Source: Basidiobolus meristosporus CBS 931.73 (taxonomy: Eukaryota > Basidiobolomycota > Basidiobolomycetes > Basidiobolales > Basidiobolaceae). Taken from it: DNA of 64,000 nt. Position 1 is the stretch's first letter. Every line of letters starts with the position of its first letter. The stretch covers positions 1 through 64,000 of the forward strand of contig MCFE01000113.1 of NCBI GenBank assembly GCA_002104905.1, read 5' to 3'. Below, in pieces: positions 11,757-22,125 of this stretch. The notes beneath the pieces are model-generated. The model ran no database searches. It had not been told where the DNA came from and saw only the letters and a list, made by a program, of their open reading frames with translations. A program made the position numbers and the translations under genes.

Positions 11757-12802
11757 ATGGAAACTGCTAGAAGTGCATCTTCAAGAATTGAAGATTTAAT
11801 CTCTAAGACTGCTTCCCCGTTGAAACCTGTTATTCCAGTCATCGCTCGATTCCTACTTGTTGTCACCTTCTTCGAAGACTCTCTTCGCATCATCACCCAG
11901 TGGGCCGATCAGCTGACATACCTTGAAAACTATCGTGGTTTCTACCATGGCGCTAACCATGCTTTCCTTGGACTCAACGTATTTGTAAGTCAGCTCTATA
12001 TCTCATGTCCGTTGATACCCACGGCCCACTATGCCACCAAAGAATGCAGATGCATATCCCAATCAATTGGCTGCGCTGGGGGGGGGGGAAGAAGGAGAAG
12101 TGGCAAGTGGAGGGGGATGATGTTGACAACAGCAAATGTGGTATCCAACTCCAATGATGTATACGACTGTGCTAACCTCATCGCCTCGCTGTATATTTGT
12201 AGATTATGTGCGCCGGCTCAGCGATGGTGATAATGAGAAAGCGTACTGAATACGCCGTGGGCGGCTTGTTTGGCGTAGTGATCTCGCAGACCATCGGATA
12301 CGGCCTCTTCTTTGACTTCAACTTCTTCCTGCGCAATGTCAGCATTCTTGGTGGACTGCTGATGCTATTGGCAGACTCCATCAACAGCCAGAACGACAAG
12401 CGCAAAACCGTGTTCCCAGGACTCCCAACCATCAGCTATACCAACCGGAGCACCTACATCCAGCTTGCTGGGCGCATCCTCTTGATCTTCCTCTTCATGT
12501 CCTTTGTGTTCGCTGGTGAGATGACCCCCCTCAGAGTCGCCGCTTCAGCCATCGGACTTGTTGCCAGCGCCATGGTTGTCATCGGCTTCAAGGCCAAGTT
12601 CTCAGCGCTCTTCCTCGTGCTCTTCCTCTCTGTGTTTAATGTGATCATCAACAACTGGTGGACCATCCATCACAACCATCCAACCCGCGACTTTGTCATG
12701 TACGACTTCTTCCAGACCTTGAGCATCATGGGCGGTTTACTGCTGTTGGTTAACTTGGGACCAGGAGGAATATCTGTCGATGAAAAGAAAAAGAACTACT
12801 AG
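11757..12802 (+). CDS. ERV29: ERV29/SURF4-family ER cargo receptor, copy A
   Basis: Multi-span membrane protein that recruits soluble secretory cargo into COPII vesicles at the ER. Two exons, 11757-11984 and 12203-12802, give 275 residues, the usual SURF4 length. Family sequence is clear (FFEDSLRI, QWADQ, YHGANHAFLGLN, NNWW). The C-terminus ends EKKKNY, a KKXX-type retrieval signal for ER-Golgi cycling. The 218-nt intron (11985-12202) is about four times longer than most introns here and holds an 11-G run. Copy B follows 0.7 kb downstream in the same orientation. From about codon 49 to the stop the two are nearly identical, intron included, whereas their first ~48 codons and their flanks differ. 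Confidence 0.93.
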
Positions 12803-13491
12803 TGGGGCCAAAACGGAGGAAATTAGAAGTCATACCTAGTACCTAGTACTAATCTTAACCACATCCATTAACCTGTCACGAAATCGAGTCATCCCCCACT
12901 CATAGAATTATTTTATAAGAAGCTCATTGTACTTCCATGTTATTTAAAACCTAATAAAACTAGTCCAAATATATCATAAACATCAATACAAGCATGATCA
13001 TTGTGTCGCCAAGCAGCTCAATAAAGTATTATTCAACGACCATGAAAATGGGATGTACCAAAGTATGTCGTAAACATCAGTAGAAGTATGATCGTGGTGG
13101 CGCCAAGTAACCCAATTTGACCGTTGATGCACTAATTTGAAGACTGCGGAGGTACTTCATAGATCTTGAAGTGCCAATTCAAGGCTTCTTGGCCAAGGTT
13201 CAAGTGAACTGAACAGATCAGCTTTTAAACAAGCTTAAAAATCTTCGATCGGGAAAATACTTCTTTGCTGCATATATCCCTTAGATTCTACTGGATTCGG
13301 AACCTACTGCACTGGAGGTAGTAAGAGTCAGGTGAAGTTTAATATGTGGGGAAGTAGATGGATTGAATAACGAATATGCATGATAACAATGATGTTGAAC
13401 CGGAAAGTTTACGTATCCCAATATAAAAATCATTGAATCCCTCCACACAAGAACAAACAACTTGGCTTCTCATCTTTCCTTCTACTCAAAT
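12803..13491. other. Intergenic between the two ERV29 copies, with an imperfect direct repeat
   Basis: AT-rich. It holds two diverged copies of a ~60-bp segment at 12963-13021 and 13055-13115 (shared core CATGATC...GCGCCAAG-like). The sequence around 13425 (ATATAAAAATC) could be the TATA element of copy B. Confidence 0.5.
12963..13115. repeat. Imperfect direct repeat, about 60 bp, two copies
   Basis: 12963-13021 and 13055-13115 align over almost their full length with roughly 20-25% mismatches by eye. They share TAAACATCA, ATGATC and CGCCAAG blocks in the same order and spacing. Function unknown; possibly a relic of local duplication. Confidence 0.6.
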
Positions 13492-14539
13492 ATGATTCAA
13501 TCTGCTCGCAACTTGTCTGCCAGAATCGAGAATCTAATTTCCAAAACCGCCACCCCATTAAAACCGGCCATTCCAATCATCGCCCGATTCCTACTTGTTG
13601 TCACCTTCTTTGAAGACTCTCTTCGTATTATCGCTCAATGGGCCGATCAGCTGACATACCTTGAAAACTATCGTGGTTTCTACCATGGCGCTAACCATGC
13701 TTTCCTTGGACTCAACGTATTTGTAAGTCAGCTCTATATCTCATGTCCGTTGATACCCATGGCCCACTATGCCACCAAAGAATGCAGATGCATATCCCAA
13801 TCAATTGGCTGCGCTGGGGGGGGGGAAGAAGGAGAAGTGGCAAGTGGAGGGGGATGATGTTGACAACAGCAAATGTGGTATCCAACTCCAATGATGTATA
13901 CGACTGTGCTAACCTCATCGCCTCGCTGTATATTTGTAGATTATGTGCGCCGGCTCAGCGATGGTGATAATGAGAAAGCGTACTGAATACGCCGTGGGCG
14001 GCTTGTTTGGCGTAGTGATCTCGCAGACCATCGGATACGGCCTCTTCTTTGACTTCAACTTCTTCCTGCGCAATGTCAGCATTCTTGGTGGACTGCTGAT
14101 GCTATTGGCAGACTCCATCAACAGCCAGAACGACAAGCGCAAAACCGTGTTCCCAGGACTCCCAACCATCAGCTATACCAACCGGAGCACCTACATCCAG
14201 CTTGCTGGGCGCATCCTCTTGATCTTCCTCTTCATGTCCTTTGTGTTCGCTGGTGAGATGACCCCCCTCAGAGTCGCCGCTTCAGCCATCGGACTTGTTG
14301 CCAGCGCCATGGTTGTCATCGGCTTCAAGGCCAAGTTCTCAGCGCTCTTCCTCGTGCTCTTCCTCTCTGTGTTTAATGTGATCATCAACAACTGGTGGAC
14401 CATCCATCACAACCATCCAACCCGCGACTTTGTCATGTACGACTTCTTCCAGACCTTGAGCATCATGGGCGGTTTGCTGCTGTTGGTTAACTTGGGACCA
14501 GGAGGAATATCTGTCGATGAAAAGAAAAAGAACTACTAG
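13492..14539 (+). CDS. ERV29: ERV29/SURF4-family ER cargo receptor, copy B
   Basis: Paralogue of the gene at 11757-12802, with the same role predicted. Exons 13492-13722 and 13940-14539 give 276 residues ending EKKKNY (KKXX retrieval signal). I use the ATG at 13492 (MIQSARNLSARIE), which aligns with the start of copy A. Residues 1-48 differ from copy A at about a dozen positions, with many silent changes. After that the DNA is nearly identical through the 217-nt intron to the stop codon; by eye only three differences remain (one C/T and one G-run length change in the intron, one silent A/G in exon 2). Identity ends right at the TAG. Both copies look functional. Confidence 0.93.
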
Positions 14540-14954
14540 GATCAATCCGACAAACTAATTTATAGAGTATTTAAAGAGAATAATTTCAACACATAGATAT
14601 ATATATCAAGTAATAAATAAAGGATACTTAGTTGTGACTCGATAATTCCGAGCACATCACGCAAAACCATTGTCACACTAAAATGCACACCGCAAATGAA
14701 GAGCGAACCTGTACGGAGCTTGAATGTCGGTTGCAAGTGATTAGTTGGACGCATCGGCCCATCACATCCAAAATTAGTAAGTTCATGGGAAGTTATCCGA
14801 AGTAGGCATTGCTTTATATCAAAAAAGAAATTTCACCGAGCCACGGTAAGAGTACAATAATGACAATAAAACTGACCAATACTCTTCGCCCACTGTATCT
14901 CCCGGTTGGGTATATCTATCTGGCCATCCAGTCTTACAAGTACGCTACATATTC
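14540..14954. other. Intergenic: ERV29 copy B 3' end and bioF promoter
   Basis: AT-rich, no coding signal. It is unrelated to the sequence downstream of copy A. Confidence 0.5.
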
Positions 14955-16355
14955 ATGAGTCTGGAGAAACAGCTTGCGAAGATTATCTCCCGCCGAGATG
15001 CCCTTTCTCTGACCAGAAGTCTGGTAGTATCACCAAAGGATAGCGTCGACTTCTCCTCAAATGACTATTTGGGACTTTCGTGCAATCCCAAGCTTCAGGC
15101 CATGTTCAGAGACGAGCTAAATAGCCATATGTCGGCCTTGGGGGCTACCGGTTCCCGCCTTCTGGACGGAAATTCCGAGTTTGCTGAAAGGTTGGAGCAA
15201 GAGATCGCCGAGTTTCACTTGGCCGAAGATGCGCTTTTGTTTAACTCTGGATATGACGCAAATCTAAGTATGTTTGCTACTTTGCCGCAACCTGGTGATG
15301 TGGTTCTTTTTGACGAGTACATTCACGCCAGCGTTCATGATGGCATGAGGGCCTCACGCACCAAACGCCGTCTTTCCTTCAGACACAACGATGTCAAGCA
15401 TCTGGAGGAACTACTGGGCCGGATAGAAATGGACGTCAATGTCTTTGTGGCGGTAGAGGGGGTTTACTCCATGGACGGCGATTTGGCGCGCTTGAAAGAA
15501 ATTGTGCAGTTGAAAAAAATAAGGCCATTTTACATCATTGTTGATGAGGTATGGAATTTCGGTTGATTGGATCCGGGCCTGTTATTCAACCGGTTTTGTT
15601 CCCCACATCAGGCTCATTCAACCGGCTTGTTCGGGGATCAGGGGCGTGGCTATGTCAACGAGCTTGGCCTCGAGGAGGAGGTGTTTGCTCGGCTGCATAC
15701 CTTTGGCAAAGCCATGGGTGCGCATGGAGGTATGTCTGAATGCAATCGAAATCGTGAGCCAGCTAATTAACAGCAACGACTAGCGGTGGTATTAGGGTCC
15801 ACTCTGCTCAAGAAGTACCTTATCAATTATGCTCGTCCATTGATTTATTCTACCTTCATGCCTCATCACAGTCTGGTGGCCATTCAATGCTCCTACCGAA
15901 TCCTGCGCGAGGATGGAGAAAAGGTAAGCATGGGATGAAGGTCAGCTGTCGCCACTTGGTACTCACTCACGTCTGCAGCTTCAGCGCCAAGTCAGATCGC
16001 TGATACGAAGATTTCGTCAAAACGTCGCGATTCCAAAGGAGCTCCTCTTGGACTCGGAGAGCTCTATCCAAGGAATCATCGTGCCAGGTAAGATGCAGCA
16101 CCATTACCCGCAGGCTCAACCACGTTGGTAAATCCCCGAGATTTAGGCAACGACCGGTGCAAACAATTCAGCCAGTACTTGAATGCCAAGGGATTCAACG
16201 TTAAACCCATTAGATCGCCAACAGTCCCAGCTGGTCGGGAACGAGTTAGGATATGTATACATGCGCATAACACCAAACATGAGATCGATGCTCTTTTGAA
16301 AGAAGTCGAAACCTATTTCCGCGGCGAATCAACTACCATCCACGCCAAATTATAA
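14955..16355 (+). CDS. bioF: 8-amino-7-oxononanoate synthase (KAPA synthase), peroxisomal type
   Basis: PLP enzyme of the alpha-oxoamine synthase family. It condenses pimeloyl-thioester with alanine, the first committed step of biotin synthesis. Five exons: 14955-15548, 15612-15729, 15784-15923, 15979-16087 and 16147-16355 (389 residues). Seen: the substrate-site block FSSNDYLGLSCNP, DEAHSTGLFG with the PLP-stacking His region split by intron 1, Schiff-base Lys in TFGKAMG, and the late IRSPTVPAGRERVRI block. For the last intron I choose the acceptor at 16146, because it yields IVPGNDRC, matching the family; the nearer AG would make a 26-nt intron. The protein ends HAKL: AKL fits the PTS1 consensus, and fungal BioF is known to work in peroxisomes. 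No mitochondrial leader is seen. Serine palmitoyltransferase or 5-aminolevulinate synthase would be longer. Confidence 0.9.
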
Positions 16356-16555
16356 ACCATGGCTTATTCCCAGCCAAATACCAAAGCACCTCGTAGTATT
16401 TTTTATTATTGTCATATGTCTGCATTAAACGAGGGCTTTCATAAAAACAACGGACTTAGAAGCTGAAGAGCTGGAAAGTTCCTCGCCAGTGTCTTGCAAT
16501 TTCTATGTACTGTTACATCAAGAGTATACGGGTGCTTGCTTCATCTCTATATTGG

Positions 16556-17575
16556 TTAAAGTTGCGTGTTGAAAGCGCTGATCCGATCGATAAACTCTTC
16601 GGTGGTGGTTTTACAAACCAAAGGTTCCTTCTTTCCGGAGAACATCTTTTCGTAAATGTAGTACGCTTCATTCGACTACCGAACGTAAATAATGGTTACC
16701 TACTGCACTGCTGTCAGAAAAATGCGCACTGCTCATACCTCTTCATCGAAATACTGAAGTCTAATCCAGGGCTCCTCCTCAGCCTGTCTTTGTAACTGAG
16801 CCAGAGTGGATTTTCTAAGAGTTGCGGTCTGGTTTGAATCGGCATTTCTTACTTGAACCTAAAAGGAGGCTGGGTCAGTAAGGTAAGTACAGAGAGGACG
16901 CAACACGGCTCAAGGCACCTGAACAGCTTTAGCTTTGACTTCCTCGACTTGCAAGTCCTTATTTTCCTCGTCCAGAACCTTCTTATTGGCCACCTTGATC
17001 TTCTCATCGATCTTGTCAAGGTACTTTAAACTCGGGCGGAACTGAACAGCCCCGCGTACTGGAGACATGTACAACGCACCTATGAGAGTCATTGAGGGAA
17101 TGGAAGCTGAGTTAAGCTGCAGCACGGTCAGAAAAACTCAAAGGCGATTACCGTTTCTAAAGGCGCCGACCATGTAATTCGTCTGAGCAGGAACCAGGGA
17201 AGAGGAGAGTGTCTGCTTATTCATCAAAGAAGCTTTGTTCTGTTTTGTTCCCATTCGCTCGTCCAAGATGGTTTTGAAAGGATCATCGTTTACACCCAAG
17301 CCCAACTCCTCGCCTTTCTCACGATTGTATGTGGGGGCGTTTGTCTCGAGAGGAATGTCGAGCTCGAATATCTGAGATTTTGGCTTAATACGAGCTTGGG
17401 TTGGCCCAGTATTTTTACCAAAGCTGTGGGTGCGAATTGGATATTGAAAAAGGTATAAATGTTGGGCCAATTGTTGCGATAAGTATACATCAATCTCTTG
17501 AACAACCTCGTCCTCCTCCATGTTCTCGGACGCGACGTTGTCTACATCCATGTGCTCGCTCTTTACTTCACTCAT
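16556..17575 (-). CDS. RPC37: RNA polymerase III subunit RPC37 (RPC5/Sin-like)
   Basis: Subunit of the TFIIF-like Rpc37/Rpc53 module of RNA polymerase III, nuclear, involved in initiation and termination. Four exons on the minus strand: 17152-17575, 16919-17079, 16739-16858 and 16556-16675 (274 residues; yeast Rpc37 is 282). Seen: an acidic N-terminus, then EIDVYLSQQLAQHLYLFQYP, the NYMVGAFRNGALYMSPVRG block spanning intron 1, and FRPSLKYLDKID. The C-terminal helix region EEPWIRLQYFDEE runs across intron 3 into AYYIYEKMF. All introns (60-72 nt) have GT...AG ends and keep frame. I begin at the second in-frame Met (17575) because it opens the acidic tail; an ATG at 17608 is the alternative. Confidence 0.88.
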
Positions 17576-18356
17576 TCTTACACTATAAACAAGGCTCTGT
17601 ACAAACACTCACTAATATGGCGCCACCACAGTGTAAAATGAAAAAGAATTTTTTTTTCCGGCATTGATGCTCATGTATCCTCAATCCTCATCCACATGAA
17701 TTCGAATCATGTATATCCACATGCTTATCTTAAACATCAATTTTATCTCACCAAACACCCATCCACCCATTCACCCCACCATCACACTTGACTCATCTCT
17801 CGGCACTGGTTATCGAAGCAAGCATCTAATTTCGGGGAAAATTAATGAAGCAAAGCTTCTCTGAAACCAGCAAGGGGCTCTGGGAAGCCAACATATTGCA
17901 CCCGACAGAACCAGGGTTAATAATGTACAGCTGCCCCTGAGAAAGCAAATCCTGGCCAACCGTGTGCTGCGTAGCGTATGCTGAACCATGTCCAGCCCAT
18001 GATTGTTCAGATATAATGAACAAGAACGAGGAGAGGTTTCATCTGCCTGGACAAGAGGTTACATAATCCGGTTGTGAGCCAGGATTATTTATTGTTTGAA
18101 ATAGGGTTTCAACGCATAACGGACGATCTTGGCTCCCGTCGAAGCAAGCTCTAATTCGCACCCCTTTCTGCCCATTCTTATGAATGGCATCTGATCGGTG
18201 GATGAATTACTGCATGTATTGTTGCACTTCAAATGTGCTTCAATTCAAGGATCACATTGACGGCCCCAGAAGGATATATAACTGGGCGATGGCCAGAGAG
18301 AAAGCCTCGATTTACCCTACGCGCCCTCTCCTATACCACCAAATCCTGTCTCCACC
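17576..18356. other. Divergent intergenic region between RPC37 and the G-alpha gene
   Basis: Shared upstream region of two divergent genes, no coding signal. A TATA-like ATATATAA lies near 18272-18279, about 80 bp before the G-alpha start, and a T-rich tract at ~17649-17656. Confidence 0.5.
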
Positions 18357-19670
18357 ATGGGTTGTTGTGTCAGTCAAGAGAACATCGAGGAAAGGCGGAA
18401 GAACGATGAGATCGAGAACCAAATAAAGAAGGACAAAATCTCTTTGCGGAACGAGATTAAAATGCTTCTCCTAGGTAAATCAGCAGTCCTTTCTCTACCC
18501 TGTGACTGGTAATAAACATTCAAACTAGGCGCCGGTGAGTCGGGAAAGAGTACCATCTTGAAGCAAATGAAGCTTATCCACGACGGCGGGTACACAGCGG
18601 GCGAGCGAGAATCGTACCGAGAGATCATCTTCTCCAACACCATTCAATCCATGAGAGTGATCCTTGTTGCCATGGACAAAATGAGCATCCAGCTGGCTAA
18701 TCCGGAAAACGCCTCTCACGTCCAAGTGATCATGGATTTGCCCACAAGCTTCATGCTGCCACCTGAGGGCGGTCTATTTCCCTTGGAGGTCTCTGATGCC
18801 ATCAAGGTCTTATGGCTGGATGATGGGGTTCAGAGTTGCTTCCAGCGGTCCAGAGAATACCAATTGAACGACTCGGCGAAATAGTAAGTGGTGCTCTTAC
18901 CGATCTTATGAACGTATTGCTAAACTTGTCTTTTGCTTGAAGCTACTTCGACTCGATTGACCGCATATCCCAGCCAGAGTATATCCCAGACGATCAGGAT
19001 GTGCTGCGGTCCCGTGTGAAGACAACAGGGATCACTGAAACTACCTTCAGAATAGGCGAGCTTGTATACCGTATGCTGGACGTTGGTGGCCAACGCTCAG
19101 AACGAAAGAAGTGGATCCACTGCTTCGAAAATGTCACAGCCATTGTATTCATGGTCGCCATAAGTGAGTATGACCAAACTTTAGCTGAAGACGAGTCTGT
19201 GGTAAGCAATGAAACCTTCCCACTGGTTTACCCCGCACACTCCTGACCTGGCTTTCCAACAGAATCGTATGCAGGAGTCATTAACGTTGTTCGACTCTAT
19301 CTGCAATTCCCGGTGGTTTGTGCGAACCTCCATCATCTTATTCCTCAATAAGATTGATTTGTTCAAAGAGAAACTCGCTATCTCTCCGCTGAGCAACTTC
19401 TTTCCTGACTTTGAGGGTACGCGTCGTTCAATTGGCCCATCCCACCGCACAACATGGCTCGGTTCTAATTCTATTAATGTAGGTCCGTCCAATTATGATG
19501 CCGCATGTGACTACATAATGGAGCGGTTTATGTCACTGAACAAGACAGATCTCAAGCAGCTCTACGCGCACTTGACCTGTGCTACAGACACTGCGCAGAT
19601 AAAATTTGTGATGGCTGCGGTGAACGACATCGTGGTTCAGGGGAACCTTCGGGACTGTGGCCTGTTATAG
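18357..19670 (+). CDS. Heterotrimeric G protein alpha subunit, Gi-like (fungal group I)
   Basis: GTP-binding switch that couples seven-helix receptors to effectors at the plasma membrane. Five exons: 18357-18474, 18529-18883, 18943-19201, 19263-19416 and 19483-19670 (357 residues). Seen: N-terminal MGCC with Gly2 for myristoylation and Cys3/4 for palmitoylation; the P-loop GAGESGKST, interrupted by intron 1 after the leucines; the switch I arginine in [21 protein letters not shown] with the catalytic Gln; NKID; TCATDT. The C-terminus RDCGLL keeps a Cys four residues from the end, as in Gi-type subunits. No unusual residue was found at the nucleotide site. Which pathway it serves (mating, cAMP, development) cannot be told here. 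Confidence 0.95.
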
Positions 19671-19831
19671 AATCTCACTTCATTGTGCATCCCCACCACA
19701 TTAATAGAACATTAATATCATTTTAGTGTAAATATATGCTATAAATCAATAATCTTGAGTAAATGCGGTTTATGATGCAGATTAATTATGTACATTGATG
19801 AGCTGAGCTATTCAGCTTTGTGATGCCAGAT

Positions 19832-21421
19832 TCAAGAGTTGATGGATATCTGCATGGAAAACTTGTGAACGTTTCGTTTGACGCCCCCTTTGCCGCCAGC
19901 CCTTCGCTTTGAAGGGGTGTGAATTACTTTGGCAAACTGAGGGGAAGATCTGTATGTAAGGTGTTCGAATGTTCTAGAGTAGGGTGAGATAGTGTGGTTG
20001 GAGTTCATTAATGACGCAAGCTGCGCTGCCACTGCGTTTTCCGAAGGCTGTAGGGTCACTTCCCCCTCCGGTTCGTCAGCGACACTTGGCTCACTTGAGT
20101 AATCAAACTCCTGGCTGAATGTTGGACTGGTCGGTGCTGTGTATGAGATGGGGGAGTCGCGAAGGGGTTCGAATGGTGGAGTCGAGTACTTTACCCTTCT
20201 CTTACGGGTGGCTCCACGTGAGATCCTCCCATCGGAGTATTTCTCCGGACCCAGAAAATCGGGTAATGACATAGTAGAGGGAATGGAGGTGAATCTAGGT
20301 CTTCTGTTCGGTGTTCCACAGAGACTATGTGAATGGTAGATAAACGGACGAGGCTTGGGGTTTGGGTTATTGAAGAGTTCGTCCGACATGAATAGCTTTT
20401 TCAGGCCTTGCTCTTGATGCAATCCGCTTAAACTGTGACATGCCTCTGCGGTAGGCGTGAGGCATCCAGACTCATAGCCCTCATCACTGCAATCATCGTT
20501 ACCTCTCCATTTCGTATGATATGAATTGGACGAAAGCGAAGTGGCTACCGAGTAGTCGCTCTCGCTGCTGTAGGAAGAGTACGACCGGTAGCGTGATCGT
20601 CTGATATCTGCGGTCAGATCCGGCAATGGCTGTGTATCAAACGTAGGTTTGGCTGGCTCCTCCGGTGGTATGCTCTCAGGTTTGGGCTGGCTCTTCTTGT
20701 TTAGGAATTTCTGGGACAACTCGTGAACCATGGTAGGCATTTGCTCTTGCATCATCCTACGCATCTGTGTCTCGATTTCCCGTTGCAGGAAATTACGGAT
20801 TGCGGGGACGTTGTCGAATGTAGAGCTTACTTCCACGTTTTCTAGTGGGTCGTTCTTGAATACCAGAGTTACGCCCTTGTGTTTGTCCACCACCAGGACG
20901 ATGATTCCTCGAAGTCTCAGGTTTCGTAGACTGAGCTTCATAGGGACCACAAGAGGTTGATCGGCAGCCAGGATATTCCACCTAGACCCGATAGAACCGA
21001 ATATCGATTCGTTTTGCATGGCATTGACCGGGTTTGCCTAGGTACATCAATATAAATTATACAGTCGGGTTAAGGGCATTTACTGAAGTTACGCACTTGA
21101 ACTTTGGTCTGCAGAGCGACGTAAGCATCCCCGGCATACACCAACTTGAAAATGCCTCGGAATTTGTCTTCTGCTAATTCCCCGATTTCTAGGATTTCCA
21201 ACTCCGGAGGCTATTGAAGAGGTGAAACTGGTTAGTAAAGGGCCAGTATAACGAAGTACGGTAGGGATGTTTACCTTCGTTCCCAAATGGAGCTCGCTCA
21301 CCTCTATGCGACCAACGATGTTGGCAGGCTTGGAGCCTTTGTTCAGGGCAACAGTAAGGAGCTTCTTCGCCTCATCCAAGAATTCCTGGTTGAATTCGGC
21401 CCAGTTAAATTTAAAGGCCAT
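19832..21421 (-). CDS. MDM34: Mdm34, ERMES complex subunit with SMP domain
   Basis: Component of the ER-mitochondria encounter structure, placed at the mitochondrial outer membrane and involved in lipid exchange and mitochondrial shape. Three exons: 21275-21421, 21097-21210 and 19832-21037 (488 residues). The N-terminal SMP domain is very typical: it opens [20 protein letters not shown], continues [16 protein letters not shown], then [19 protein letters not shown] after intron 1 and LQTKVQANPVNAM across intron 2, and runs to about residue 200. The C-terminal half is Ser/Pro-rich and likely disordered, with basic patches ([12 protein letters not shown]). The gene converges with the G-alpha gene, leaving about 160 bp between stop codons. 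Confident assignment. Confidence 0.93.
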
Positions 21422-21661
21422 TAGAGTTAACGTGACAAATAAGAGGGGCGACTATTAACCCAAGCGAAATCCAATATTTAAAGGAAGGAGAGAAAATTGA
21501 CGGTTTCAAATCGCGTTCAATTCGGGTAGGTTGGATGTTTTATATCAAGTGGGGAACGGATTTGGTTTGGGGAATGGAGATCGCTGTACCTGCTACGCAA
21601 TGCCATTCATAGATTGGATTTCCTTTAAACGGCAAAATGGGAATTTTTTCTCGCCATCCAT

Positions 21662-21928
21662 TCAATTGGACCAAGGGGGCTTCTCCTCGGTTGTCTCACG
21701 TGAACTTCCTGGGTGTTCCTTGCTTTGGTACGACTGGGGCTTCCAATGAAATCCCGCCATCCTCCCGAGTATGATTCTCTTCTCGACGGATTGCGGAGCC
21801 GTGATTTTGCAAAACTTTTCTCCAAACTCCATGAGGTTGGTGGTCCGTAGCATCTGCGTGAAATCGGAGGTGCCATGGATTGCGCCCCATTTCGCGTAGT
21901 ATGGGGAATGTCCACCCAATCGGTGCAT
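21662..21928 (-). CDS. Small protein of 88 residues, unassigned
   Basis: Single-exon open frame upstream of MDM34 on the same strand. I do not recognise the family. The composition is protein-like: a run of aromatic, charged and small residues (GHSPYYAKWGAIHG, then MEFGEKFCKI) followed by a basic segment (VEKRIILGRMAGFHW) and a polar tail. The same frame stays open upstream of the first Met for about 15 codons, so an upstream exon is possible. The two other reading frames on this strand are also open here, which weakens the case. A TATA-like stretch (TTTAATAAA, minus strand) lies about 80 bp upstream. Could be a small conserved fungal protein or chance. Confidence 0.35.
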   Translation of the reverse strand: MHRLGGHSPYYAKWGAIHGTSDFTQMLRTTNLMEFGEKFCKITAPQSVEKRIILGRMAGFHWKPQSYQSKEHPGSSRETTEEKPPWSN

Positions 21929-22125
21929 GCAATAGGGTGGCAGCCTGGAGTGGCACGAATATAACGTAAATGGTCAAAATGCATGGTAAAGTGTGTTTAT
22001 TAAATCAATCATAGGGATTGGTTCGACAAATGGGTGCTTCCATGTCAAATCGTCAATCCGCTTAGATTGGAGTTAGGTAGGGTATGTTGTTGAGTTTCCT
22101 AGTATTCGTTGGCATTGTCACCGGT

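Noticed and set aside
16088-16113. 26-nt intron in bioF
   Set aside because: The acceptor at 16146 gives a normal 59-nt intron and restores the family-conserved residues, so the short form is not needed.
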